From NCBI GenBank assembly GCA_017464765.1, contig JAFTYK010000048.1, positions 1 through 56,338 on the forward strand: a DNA stretch of 56,338 nucleotides, given 5' to 3'. Origin of the DNA: Ruminococcus sp. Lineage in GTDB: Bacteria; Bacillota; Clostridia; Oscillospirales; Acutalibacteraceae. Under the pieces are notes generated by a model. That model was not told the origin of the DNA. It did no database searches and was given only the letters and a program-made list of their open reading frames with translations. Below are positions 27,006 through 35,060 of the stretch, in pieces (positions within the stretch are counted from its first letter, which is position 1; each line of letters begins with the position of its first letter). The position numbers were made by a program, and so were the translations under genes.

Positions 27006-28115
27006 ATGACTTTTTGTGCTACCTGTCTTTTGGGACTTGAGGGCTTAGTTGCTAATGAGCTAAGACACCATGACATAGAAAACGTGAGAGCTGAAAACGG
27101 ACGAGTGCTGTTTGATGGCGATTTTTCCGCGTGCGCTAGAGCTAATATTTGTTCAAGATACGCTGAAAGAATCCATATCCTAGTAACTGAGTTTGAAGCA
27201 ACAAGCTTTGAGGAGTTGTTCTCTGGAGTCAGTAAGGTTGATTGGTCGAAATATATTGATATAGACGAAGCTTTTCCTGTGAAAGGTAGCTCAATTAACT
27301 CAAAATTAAGTTCTATTCCTGCGTGTCAGAAGATTATCAAAAAAGCTATCGTCGAAAATCTGAAAAAAACATACGACACCGATTGGTTTGAAGAAACAGG
27401 AGCTTTACATCAGATTCAGTTTCTTATTATAAAAGATAAAGTCAGCGTTATGATTGATACATCGGGAGCAGGGCTTCATAAGCGAGGATATCGTGAGAAT
27501 GCTAACGCAGCACCTATCAGAGAAACGCTAGCGGCTGCTATGGTTGATTTAGCGAGAGTGAGAAAGAACCACGTTGTTTGTGATCCGATGTGCGGAAGCG
27601 GTACTGTGGTTATTGAATCGGCACTAAAAGCCCTCAACATTATGCCTGGGATTAATCGTAGCTTTGTAGCCGAAAGTTTTAAACAGTCAGACAGTGAAAT
27701 TTGGGAAGCTGAGCGAGAACGCGCTAAATCTCTTGAGAACAGAGATTGCACTTTTAAAGCTTATGGTTATGATATCGATGAAGAAACATTGTGTATTGCT
27801 AAAGAAAACGCCGAAAAAGCAGGGGTGGCTGACAGGATTACTTTTGAAATACGAGATGTTTCTGATTTTGAAAGCGACAAGGAATATCTCACAGTTATCA
27901 CAAATCCTCCTTATGGTGAGAGATTACTTGACGTGAAAGAAGCTGAACGTCTTTACAGGATTATGGGTAAATGTTTTCCTAAAAAGGAGCATTATACCTA
28001 CACTATCATCAGCCCTGATGATGATTTTGAGAAATGCTTTGGCAGAGTTGCTGATAAACGTAGAAAACTGTACAATGGTATGCTCAAATGTAATGTTTAT
28101 ATGTATTTTAAATAA
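27006..28115 (+). CDS. THUMP-domain class I rRNA methyltransferase (YpsC/RlmL-like)
   Basis: A 369-residue protein with an N-terminal ferredoxin-like/THUMP RNA-binding region (to about residue 160) and a Rossmann methyltransferase domain. DPMCGSGTVVIESAL is the SAM site and NPPYGERL the catalytic N6-adenine/N2-guanine type motif. It resembles the YpsC/RlmL N-terminal class that makes m2G in 23S rRNA. The exact target base is inferred from the family only. Confidence 0.88.
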   Translation: MTFCATCLLGLEGLVANELRHHDIENVRAENGRVLFDGDFSACARANICSRYAERIHILVTEFEATSFEELFSGVSKVDWSKYIDIDEAFPVKGSSINSKLSSIPACQKIIKKAIVENLKKTYDTDWFEETGALHQIQFLIIKDKVSVMIDTSGAGLHKRGYRENANAAPIRETLAAAMVDLARVRKNHVVCDPMCGSGTVVIESALKALNIMPGINRSFVAESFKQSDSEIWEAERERAKSLENRDCTFKAYGYDIDEETLCIAKENAEKAGVADRITFEIRDVSDFESDKEYLTVITNPPYGERLLDVKEAERLYRIMGKCFPKKEHYTYTIISPDDDFEKCFGRVADKRRKLYNGMLKCNVYMYFK

Positions 28116-28119
28116 AAAG

Positions 28120-28147
28120 AGTGGGCGATAGCTTCGTCCGCTTTTTT
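28120..28147 (+). terminator. Intrinsic terminator after the THUMP methyltransferase
   Basis: A 9-bp stem with two G-U pairs (28120-28128 with 28134-28142) and a 5-nt loop, running into CTTTTTTG. Confidence 0.7.
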
Positions 28148-28160
28148 GTTTAATTGCACA

Positions 28161-28189
28161 TTGCAAAGATTACCATAATATGATATACT
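28161..28189 (+). promoter_or_regulatory. SigA-type promoter of the cysteine-synthase-like gene
   Basis: TTGCAA (28161-28166), 17-bp spacer, TATACT (28184-28189). The inferred transcript start is near 28196, 26 nt before the ATG. Confidence 0.6.
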
Positions 28190-28221
28190 AACCACTAGTT
28201 GTTTTAGATAAGGAAGATTTT

Positions 28222-29148
28222 ATGGTTTGCAATAATATTTTAGAAGCGATGGGTAACACACCTATCATTAAGCTTCAGCACATGACAGGAGAAAATGACG
28301 CTGACATACTCGTGAAATTCGAAGGGCTGAATGTCGGTGGTTCAATCAAAACCCGTACAGCGTATAATATGATCAAAGACGCTATGGATAAGGGACTTAT
28401 TAATAAGGATACCATTATCGTAGAGCCGACTTCAGGTAATCAGGGTATCGGTTTAGCTTTAGTTGGTGCTGTGCTTGGCTTGAAAGTTAAAATTATTATG
28501 CCGGACTCTGTTAGTGAAGAACGTAGAATGCTCGTTGAACACTATGGTGCGGAGGTTGTTTTAGTTCACGATGCAGGTAATATCGGCGATTGTATCGAAG
28601 AATGTCTTAATATTGCACTTACGATGAAAGCTGAGAACGACAATGTTTTTGTTCCACAACAGTTTGAAAATCCAGCTAACCCTGAGATTCAGCGAGAGGG
28701 AACAGGCAGAGAGATTTTGGAACAAGTGAACGCTCCTATTCATGGGTTTTGTTCCGGTATCGGCACAGGCGGTACAATAACAGGCATCGGCGAAACACTG
28801 AAAAGCGAAAATCCTGATATGATGATTTGGGCGGTTGAGCCTGAGAATGCGGCTATCTTATCGGGTGGTTCAATCGGAACTCATGTACAGATGGGCATTG
28901 GCGACGGACTTATCCCTGATATTCTTAACACTGAGATTTATAATGATGTATGTATCATAAAAGACGAAGAAGCTCTACAGGCTTCTAAGGATTTAGCGTC
29001 TAAAGAGGGTATAATGTGCGGTATTAGTAGCGGTACAAATGTAGCTGCAGCTATGCGTATGGCTAAGATTTTAGGAAAAGGTAAGACTGTTGTCACTGTT
29101 TTACCTGATACAGCCGAGAGATATTTCTCGACACCACTTTTTGAATAA
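28222..29148 (+). CDS. PLP-dependent cysteine synthase family protein
   Basis: A 308-residue fold-type II PLP enzyme close to O-acetylserine sulfhydrylase (CysK). The PLP lysine is K43 in NVGGSIKTR. The substrate loop is TSGNQGIGLA (residues 70-79), and the phosphate loop is GIGTGGTITGIGE. Classical CysK has NPGGSVKDR and TSGNTGIGLA, so P to V, D to T and T to Q changes affect conserved positions, the last in the carboxylate-binding loop. It may use another acceptor or substrate. It is monocistronic with its own promoter and terminator, and no cysE is nearby. Confidence 0.85.
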   Translation: MVCNNILEAMGNTPIIKLQHMTGENDADILVKFEGLNVGGSIKTRTAYNMIKDAMDKGLINKDTIIVEPTSGNQGIGLALVGAVLGLKVKIIMPDSVSEERRMLVEHYGAEVVLVHDAGNIGDCIEECLNIALTMKAENDNVFVPQQFENPANPEIQREGTGREILEQVNAPIHGFCSGIGTGGTITGIGETLKSENPDMMIWAVEPENAAILSGGSIGTHVQMGIGDGLIPDILNTEIYNDVCIIKDEEALQASKDLASKEGIMCGISSGTNVAAAMRMAKILGKGKTVVTVLPDTAERYFSTPLFE

Positions 29149-29156
29149 TAAGCAAA

Positions 29157-29188
29157 CAACGGCTACTTTTACGTAGCCGTTGTTTTTT
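29157..29188 (+). terminator. Intrinsic terminator after the cysteine-synthase-like gene
   Basis: A 10-bp perfect stem (CAACGGCTAC at 29157-29166 with GTAGCCGTTG at 29173-29182) and a T6 tract. It lies between convergent genes and probably acts mainly on the plus strand. Confidence 0.88.
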
Positions 29189-29197
29189 ATACTTTAC

Positions 29198-29602
29198 TTA
29201 ATCCTCGTTTCGATAAGCGCTAAGAACTATACAAGCTGTTGTAGAAATTATCAGTGAGAAAGATGCTAAAAGTAAGCCTACTAACACGGCTCCTATGGCA
29301 CTTGTAGCGACGAAAGTTATTCCTAAAAGTATGACTGAGAATAAAATTGTACCGAGTATTCCTGCTATAAATGTTGAAACAACAGAGCGAGCTGAGTTTG
29401 GTGTATCAAAACGCCTGAGTGATGATACTACGAAAGCCAGTGCCAGATAAACAATAGCAATTCCCAGTACTACCCATAAGAAAGCAGGAGTAACTGTAAT
29501 AATGGCTGTGATGCTTAGCACAGCAGCGACTATTCCTATAACAACGCTCGAAGCGATAGCTATTATAAGACATTCGTTTCTGTTACAAGTTTGTCTACAC
29601 AT
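29198..29602 (-). CDS. Small four-helix membrane protein, function unknown
   Basis: A 134-residue protein with about four hydrophobic helices and a short N-terminus with three cysteines (C2, C6, C11 in MCRQTCNRNECL). A good SD (GGAGGTG) precedes the ATG. The cysteines could bind metal or form disulfides. I do not recognise the family. It stands alone between two convergent or divergent neighbours. Confidence 0.65.
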   Translation of the reverse strand: MCRQTCNRNECLIIAIASSVVIGIVAAVLSITAIITVTPAFLWVVLGIAIVYLALAFVVSSLRRFDTPNSARSVVSTFIAGILGTILFSVILLGITFVATSAIGAVLVGLLLASFSLIISTTACIVLSAYRNED

Positions 29603-29653
29603 TTGCTTTTCACCTCCGATACATAATATGCTGAAATTTTTCTGCAGTTACTT

Positions 29654-29682
29654 TTGACTTGTCTTGATAACTGCTGTATAAT
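29654..29682 (+). promoter_or_regulatory. SigA-type promoter of the isochorismatase-family gene
   Basis: TTGACT (29654-29659), 17-bp spacer, perfect TATAAT (29677-29682). The SD GGAGGTG follows at about 20 nt. Confidence 0.75.
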
Positions 29683-29710
29683 TTGCTTGTAAATATAATG
29701 GAGGTGCGTT

Positions 29711-30235
29711 ATGAAACATTACCTTGTTGTAGTTGATATTCAGAATGATTTCGTCGATGGTACGCTTGGTACAAAAGAAGCAGAGGACATTATAGAGAAT
29801 GCTGTAAAAAAGATAGAGGGTTTCGACGGTGAGATTTTTGTCACTTTTGATACCCACAAAGAGAACTATCTTGAAACAAGCGAGGGTAAAAAACTCCCTG
29901 TGGTTCACTGCGTTAAAGGCACTAAAGGCTTTGAACTAAACGAAAAAATAGCTAAAGCACTTGAAAATAAAGAGTATACTTCTGTCGAAAAACCGACTTT
30001 TGGAAGTTTAGAGCTTCCAATGCTTATTAAGGAAAGTGCAGGAGAGAGTGAGTTTGATATTACTCTTATCGGACTGTGTACTGATATTTGCGTTATTTCT
30101 AATGCTCTTATTCTAAAAGCTAATTTTCTTGATGCTGAAATATATGTTGATAGCTCTTGTTGTGCGGGTGTGTCTGTGGCTACCCACAATGCAGCACTTG
30201 ATACAATGCGCTGTTGCCAGATTAATGTACTGTAA
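29711..30235 (+). CDS. Isochorismatase-family cysteine hydrolase (nicotinamidase-like)
   Basis: A 174-residue cysteine hydrolase. The catalytic triad is visible as D in VVDIQNDFVDG, K in the central VEKPTFGS region and C in LIGLCTDICVISNA. The FDTH motif supplies metal-ligand-like residues as in nicotinamidases. Nicotinamide salvage would fit with nadE and nadK in the window, but the sequence does not fix the substrate. Confidence 0.8.
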   Translation: MKHYLVVVDIQNDFVDGTLGTKEAEDIIENAVKKIEGFDGEIFVTFDTHKENYLETSEGKKLPVVHCVKGTKGFELNEKIAKALENKEYTSVEKPTFGSLELPMLIKESAGESEFDITLIGLCTDICVISNALILKANFLDAEIYVDSSCCAGVSVATHNAALDTMRCCQINVL

Positions 30236-30247
30236 TTTGAGGCAAGT

Positions 30248-31135
30248 ATGGAAAAAATTAAATCTATAGTGTTTCGGGTTTTTACAATACCACTGTGGCT
30301 TCTTATTATACTTTGTGTGATAAGTGCTTTTTCTCTCGTTTTTATCTTCACAAACGGGCTTGATACGCAGTTTTATGCTTATATAGCTTATTTTGTATCT
30401 GCGTATACGCTGACATCACTATGCTTTTATTGTGCAACAACTTTACCTGATTTGATAAAAAATATAAAAAGCAAGGCTATAGGGAATAAGTATATATCTA
30501 AGTATACGAGCGATAAGACAATTAAAGTGAAAAGTGGTTTATATCTTTCTTTCCTGATTAATTTTGTGTATATCTTCACAAATGTTTTTTCAGCTTTTTA
30601 TTACAAAACTGCGTGGTTCGGGATTTTCGCTGTTTACTATGTACTTTTGACGATAATGAGTTTTATATTGTCAGTTTTTATCCTAAAAAACAGATTAGAC
30701 AAAGATAGGATAGGAGAACTTAAAACCGCTAGGGCATGTTCGTTTTTTATGCTGATGATAAACTTAGCACTTTCAGCTGCAGTTTTGATGATGATGTATC
30801 AGGGTAGAGGTTTTGAACAGCACGGGATATTGATTTATGTTATAGCTTTATATACATTCTATTCTACAATAAGAGCAGTAGTTGGTGTCATAAAATATAG
30901 GAAGTTTTCTAATCCGATTATCACTACTTCTAAGATGGTTAAGCTTGCTGATGCATTGATATCAGTGCTATTGCTTGAAACATCAATGCTCGCACAATTC
31001 GGTATGAACAATACCCTTGAGTTTAAGCGCCTGTTGATATCTTTGACAGGTGGGGGAATAGCGGTCATCATTACTTTAATGGCTGTGTATATATTTATTC
31101 AGAGTAATATTAAACTTAAACAAATTAAAAGTTAA
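30248..31135 (+). CDS. Multi-pass membrane protein, function unknown
   Basis: A 295-residue protein with about seven to eight hydrophobic helices and a basic loop after the second helix pair (residues 72-98). I recognise no catalytic motif. It starts 12 bp after the isochorismatase-family gene with the SD GAGGCAAG, so the two are co-transcribed and share a terminator. Clostridia encode many such orphans. A role linked to the hydrolase is possible but unsupported. Confidence 0.65.
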   Translation: MEKIKSIVFRVFTIPLWLLIILCVISAFSLVFIFTNGLDTQFYAYIAYFVSAYTLTSLCFYCATTLPDLIKNIKSKAIGNKYISKYTSDKTIKVKSGLYLSFLINFVYIFTNVFSAFYYKTAWFGIFAVYYVLLTIMSFILSVFILKNRLDKDRIGELKTARACSFFMLMINLALSAAVLMMMYQGRGFEQHGILIYVIALYTFYSTIRAVVGVIKYRKFSNPIITTSKMVKLADALISVLLLETSMLAQFGMNNTLEFKRLLISLTGGGIAVIITLMAVYIFIQSNIKLKQIKS

Positions 31136-31147
31136 TACTAAAATGTT

Positions 31148-31177
31148 AAACCCACTTAACAAAAGTGGGTTTTTATT
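31148..31177 (+). terminator. Intrinsic terminator after the 30.2 kb membrane gene
   Basis: A 10-bp perfect stem (AAACCCACTT at 31148-31157 with AAGTGGGTTT at 31163-31172) with a 5-nt loop and a following T-rich tail. Confidence 0.85.
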
Positions 31178-31254
31178 TTACCTGGATTTAACATAAGACT
31201 TACGCATTTCTGCTTTTTTGATGGAGATAATTTCAGTATAATTAGACGTGGATT

Positions 31255-31285
31255 TTGACAGTTTTTGTTAGAGAATCGTTATATT
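31255..31285 (+). promoter_or_regulatory. Candidate promoter of the Na/Pi cotransporter gene
   Basis: A perfect -35 TTGACA (31255-31260) is followed by TATATT (31280-31285) with a long 19-bp spacer. A second -10-like TATAAT (31237-31242) has only a poor -35. I see no obvious Pho box. Confidence 0.4.
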
Positions 31286-31343
31286 ATATGCGATTTCCTT
31301 GATATTAATACATTTGTGAATTTCAGAATAAAGGAGAGGTAAT

Positions 31344-33113
31344 ATGTTAAGTTCTGATCAGATTATGCAATTAATAGCTAGCCTTATCTGGTTGCTCGCC
31401 GGTGTAGGTGTATTCATTGTTGGTATGAATTTTATGGGTGATGCTCTCGAAAAAAGTGCCAGTTCGGGCATGAAGAGACTGCTTGAAAAGATTAGTAATA
31501 ATCGTTTTTCGGGTGTTGGTATAGGTGCAGGTGTAACCGCGATTATCCAAAGTTCCTCCGCTACATCTGTTATGGTTATAGGTCTTGTAAACGCAGGTGT
31601 TATGACACTTATGCAGGCGACGCCTATTATTATGGGTGCGAATATCGGCACTACTGTTACTGGTATTCTTGTTGCTCTTAAGAATGATTATTTTAATATG
31701 CTTATGTATACACTGGCATTTGCAGGTGTAATGATGGGATTTGCAAAAAAAGAAAAGGTAAAACTCGCCGGTTTGCTTTGTAGTGGCCTTGGTCTCATCT
31801 TCGTTGGCCTTAATATTATGAGTAGCGAAGAAGCGTTTGGAAATCCTCTCGTTGAAAATATGTTCACCAGTATTTTTGAGGTAATCGATTTTCCACTCCT
31901 CCTAATCCTTGTTGGTGCTATTTTTACTGCTCTTATCCAGAGTTCTTCTGCTGCAACAGGCGTTGTAATTACAATGGTAGGTGCAGGAGTGCTTCCTTTA
32001 GATCTAGCACTGTTTATAGTTCTTGGCGCTAATATCGGTACTTGTGTAACAGCACTTCTTGCATCAATCGGTGCAAACGCAAATTCAAAAAGGGTAGCAC
32101 TTATTCACTTTACTTTTAATGTTATCGGCACTGCATTCTTTACTGCGATAATCTGGATATTTAAGGACCCTGTTGTCAATTTCCTCGTGTCAGTATTTCC
32201 GGGAGATGACCCAATGTCACTCCAGATGAGAGTATCTTTATTCCATGTTGTTTTCAACGTAACCACAACACTTCTACTGTTGCCGTTTGTTAAACAACTT
32301 GTTAATTATTCTTGCGCTGTTATTAAAGACAAGAAAGAAGATGATGAGCTTCTCGACTCGATTTTTATCGACGAGCGTCTTCTTTCGACCCCGACTATTG
32401 CACTTGATAATTGCTTCGTTGTTGCAACTGATATGGCGCATTGGGCGCAGCAATCTTTCGATGATAGTGCAAAGGCATTGTTTAACTACAGTGAAAGCCT
32501 TGATAAAAGCATAAGAGAAGCTGAGAAAATGACAGACAGGTACGAGGATAAGCTAGGCTCATATCTGGTTAAACTCAGTAGTTCTTCTATCAGTGAAAAG
32601 GATAGCGCACAAGCTTCAATGCTCTTGAAAGTAATTGGAGATTTTGAGCGTATTTCTGATCATGCAAGAAATATTATGTTGTCAGGTGCAGAACTTTCTG
32701 CAAAAAAGCTTTCTTTTACAAATGAAGCTAAATCAGAGATAGCCGTTCTCTCAAATGCGGTTTCTGAAATAGTTGACTTATCGTTTTATTCTTTCACAAA
32801 CAATGATGCATCTCTTGCAGTAAAGGTTGAAAGCCTAGAAGAAGTTATTGACGGTTTGAAAGAAAAGATGCGTACAAATCATACAAAACGTTTGCAAAAA
32901 GGCAATTGCTCGCTTGATACAGGTTTTGTGTGGTCAGATTTACTCACAAACTTTGAGAGAATATCTGATCACTGCTCAAACATTGTTGGTGCTGTTGTTG
33001 ATTTTGAACATAATGATCTTAACACACACAAAGCGCTCAGAAAAATAAGACGTAGCGGACAAGAGTATGATGATCAGTATAAGGAGTACAGCGAGAAATA
33101 TCAGCTTGCATAA
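31344..33113 (+). CDS. Na/Pi cotransporter family protein with PhoU domain
   Basis: A 589-residue NptA/YjbB-type protein. Two inverted membrane repeats carry the family's QSSSATSVMVIGLVNAG and QSSSAATGVVITMVGAG motifs. The C-terminal about 230 residues form a PhoU-like helical domain with ERISDHARNI and ERISDHCSNIV repeats. Homologues import or export phosphate with sodium, with PhoU as regulator. It is a single gene with a good SD (GGAGAGG). Confidence 0.92.
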   Translation: MLSSDQIMQLIASLIWLLAGVGVFIVGMNFMGDALEKSASSGMKRLLEKISNNRFSGVGIGAGVTAIIQSSSATSVMVIGLVNAGVMTLMQATPIIMGANIGTTVTGILVALKNDYFNMLMYTLAFAGVMMGFAKKEKVKLAGLLCSGLGLIFVGLNIMSSEEAFGNPLVENMFTSIFEVIDFPLLLILVGAIFTALIQSSSAATGVVITMVGAGVLPLDLALFIVLGANIGTCVTALLASIGANANSKRVALIHFTFNVIGTAFFTAIIWIFKDPVVNFLVSVFPGDDPMSLQMRVSLFHVVFNVTTTLLLLPFVKQLVNYSCAVIKDKKEDDELLDSIFIDERLLSTPTIALDNCFVVATDMAHWAQQSFDDSAKALFNYSESLDKSIREAEKMTDRYEDKLGSYLVKLSSSSISEKDSAQASMLLKVIGDFERISDHARNIMLSGAELSAKKLSFTNEAKSEIAVLSNAVSEIVDLSFYSFTNNDASLAVKVESLEEVIDGLKEKMRTNHTKRLQKGNCSLDTGFVWSDLLTNFERISDHCSNIVGAVVDFEHNDLNTHKALRKIRRSGQEYDDQYKEYSEKYQLA

Positions 33114-33160
33114 ATTTAAAGCGATATTACGTTTGGTATAGTAATCGAATAATTATTTAC

Positions 33161-33194
33161 AAATAGCTCTTGACTTGTCGGGAGCTATTTTTTA
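33161..33194 (+). terminator. Terminator after the cotransporter, overlapping the next promoter
   Basis: A 9-bp perfect stem (AAATAGCTC at 33161-33169 with GAGCTATTT at 33182-33190) with a 12-nt loop and a T-rich tail. The loop contains the -35 box (TTGACT) of the downstream gene. Confidence 0.75.
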
Positions 33195-33198
33195 TTAT
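33170..33198 (+). promoter_or_regulatory. Promoter nested in the terminator, driving the 33.2 kb gene
   Basis: TTGACT (33170-33175) lies in the hairpin loop; after a 17-bp spacer comes TATTAT (33193-33198). Transcription should begin near 33205, 40 nt before the ATG, outside the hairpin. Confidence 0.55.
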
Positions 33199-33244
33199 AT
33201 AAGTGTTAAATTGTTTAACAATGGATATGAGAGGAGAATATATT

Positions 33245-33787
33245 ATGAAAGTATGTCCTAATTGTCAGAATAATCTAGATGATGCTGCTGTTTTCTGTAC
33301 AGCATGTGGAGCTACACTAGACTCAAATGTTCCACCTGTTAACCAGACTCAGCCTCAGCCAAATTCTCAGGTTCCACCTCAAGGTCAGGTTCCGCCTCAG
33401 GGTGCGCCATACTACGCGCCACCTGTACAGCCTGTAGCTGATCCTTTTGATCACACAGCTGAGTTTGATGCTGAAGATATTGCTGATAATAAACTTTTAG
33501 CTATGCTTGTTTATCTGTTTGGTCTTCTTGGTGTTGCTGTTGCTTATCTTGCGAAGAAAGATTCAGCTTATCTTGAATTTCATGTTAAACAAGGCCTCAA
33601 ACTTGGTATCGCTGAAGCTTTAGTTGGTCTTATTACTGCTGTCCTTTCTTGGACTTGTATTGTTCCTGTTGTAGGTTCTATTGCACTTGTTGTGCTAATG
33701 GTAATTCAGATTATTGCCTTTATTGATGTTTGTAACAATAAAGCTAAAGAGCCTGCGATTGTACGTAACATTAAGTTTTTTGATTAA
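33245..33787 (+). CDS. Zinc-ribbon plus DUF4870-like membrane protein
   Basis: A 180-residue protein with three parts: an N-terminal zinc ribbon (CPNCQNN..FCTACGA, residues 3-25), a proline/glutamine-rich linker with two similar QVPPQG units (residues 26-65), and a C-terminal domain of about three helices. The last contains LAMLVYLFGLLGVAVAY and EFHVKQGLKLG, as in DUF4870-type proteins. The start at 33245 has the SD GAGAGGAG. The function is unknown. Confidence 0.82.
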   Translation: MKVCPNCQNNLDDAAVFCTACGATLDSNVPPVNQTQPQPNSQVPPQGQVPPQGAPYYAPPVQPVADPFDHTAEFDAEDIADNKLLAMLVYLFGLLGVAVAYLAKKDSAYLEFHVKQGLKLGIAEALVGLITAVLSWTCIVPVVGSIALVVLMVIQIIAFIDVCNNKAKEPAIVRNIKFFD

Positions 33788-33793
33788 TACATA

Positions 33794-33829
33794 ACATAAA
33801 AGCTCTACCAAACGGTAGAGCTTTTATGT
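33794..33829. terminator. Bidirectional terminator between convergent genes
   Basis: A perfect 16-bp inverted repeat (33794-33809 with 33814-33829) with a 4-nt loop. T-rich flanks on both sides allow it to stop transcription from either strand. The stop codon of tmcAL (33824-33826) lies inside the stem. Confidence 0.88.
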
Positions 33830-34963
33830 TTTTATTATTTTCCTTTTTAATTCACTTGTGTATAAACTTGGGTCCGAAACAGAAAGTGAGAAAACTTCTC
33901 CTGATTTTAAATCGATGTCGAGCATTCTCTTTGCTCTTTTGTTTAAAGCGTTGTAGTCTTGTGGGAATTTGCAGACAAGCGGTAGTTTACTGTTCTTTAG
34001 TAGTTTTGAGCCTTTGTCGTTCATACCAAGGACTCTGATATATAAAGAATCGTTGTTCATATCATCTTTTGTGATTCCGAGCAAAGCGTATATCACGATT
34101 CGTCTGAGTCGAGCGAGTGTGTATCGCTTGGTTTTTAAACTATCAAATAATTCTTCTAAAGAATTACTATTCCTTGCGCATTCGAAAATCCTGTTGTGCA
34201 ACCCTTCGCTTACATCAGGTAGGTTTTCGATTTCGTTTTTGCTCATAGTTTTGAGTTTATAAAGAATAGCTGTTTCTAGTTTATTGATGTGTGTAAAATA
34301 TTCAATTATGCTTTCAGTATAAAAGTTAAAGTTTTTGTTTTCGCGAATAAGATTTCTGATGTGAGTTGCGCTTGCGATGTTCTCAAAGGTTACATTGCTG
34401 TCATGAGAAGCTCCCTTGCGTTTTATAGCAATAGGAGAGATGCTAGTCTTATTTAGTGCTTTAATGTACTCAATAGCGAGAGTGTTGTTAGCTCCGTTTA
34501 GTATTTCAGCAGTTTTGTTGCCGAGCAGATTTGCTACGCTGTTATATACAGCTTTTGGATAGTATTCTCCATTTGCAAGATGTTCTTTTAGTTTTGCTTT
34601 GAAATCATCGGTTTCGGTTGCTTCAGCAATAGCTTTCAGAGTTTCTATGTTGTCGTATTCTGCGCCAAAGCATAATATGTCTGAGTTTAAAGCGTCAGCA
34701 ATTGCTACACCGCCTTTAGCGAAATGTTCAGCGCTTGAAAGTGCAAATACTGTAGGAAGTTCAACTACTAAATCGCAACCGTTTTTTAGTGCTGTCTCAG
34801 CTCTTTGGTATTTGTCAACAATAGCGACATCGCCTCTTTGGACGAAATTTCCACTCATTATGGCTATGACACAGTCAGCGTATTCACTTTTAATTCTATC
34901 AATCAGGTACTTATGCCCGTTGTGAAAGGGATTGAATTCGCAAATAACACAAGCGATTCTCAA
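33824..34963 (-). CDS. tmcAL: tRNA(Met) cytidine acetate ligase
   Basis: A TmcAL (YlbM) enzyme that uses ATP and acetate to make N4-acetylcytidine at the wobble position of elongator tRNA-Met. The nucleotidyltransferase HIGH-like motif is visible in EFNPFHNGHKYLI, with SGNFVQRGD and a C-terminal GV-type tail. I choose the TTG at 34963, giving MRIACVICEFNP as in the family, because the SD AAAGAGG directly abuts the upstream GTG at 34972 but is 7-8 nt from the TTG. It is divergent from ackA, whose product uses the same substrate, acetate. Confidence 0.93.
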   Translation of the reverse strand: MRIACVICEFNPFHNGHKYLIDRIKSEYADCVIAIMSGNFVQRGDVAIVDKYQRAETALKNGCDLVVELPTVFALSSAEHFAKGGVAIADALNSDILCFGAEYDNIETLKAIAEATETDDFKAKLKEHLANGEYYPKAVYNSVANLLGNKTAEILNGANNTLAIEYIKALNKTSISPIAIKRKGASHDSNVTFENIASATHIRNLIRENKNFNFYTESIIEYFTHINKLETAILYKLKTMSKNEIENLPDVSEGLHNRIFECARNSNSLEELFDSLKTKRYTLARLRRIVIYALLGITKDDMNNDSLYIRVLGMNDKGSKLLKNSKLPLVCKFPQDYNALNKRAKRMLDIDLKSGEVFSLSVSDPSLYTSELKRKIIKT

Positions 34964-34988
34964 CTGTGTCACCTCTTTAAGAAAAAAC

Positions 34989-35017
34989 TTGAAATATTAA
35001 ACAATTAGTATTATTAT
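34989..35017 (+). promoter_or_regulatory. Promoter of ackA
   Basis: TTGAAA (34989-34994), 17-bp spacer, TATTAT (35012-35017). The inferred start is near 35024, 37 nt before the ATG with SD AGGAGG. Confidence 0.6.
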
Positions 35018-35060
35018 ATTATATGTGATAATTTGAACATTTTCAATAGGAGGATTTGTT

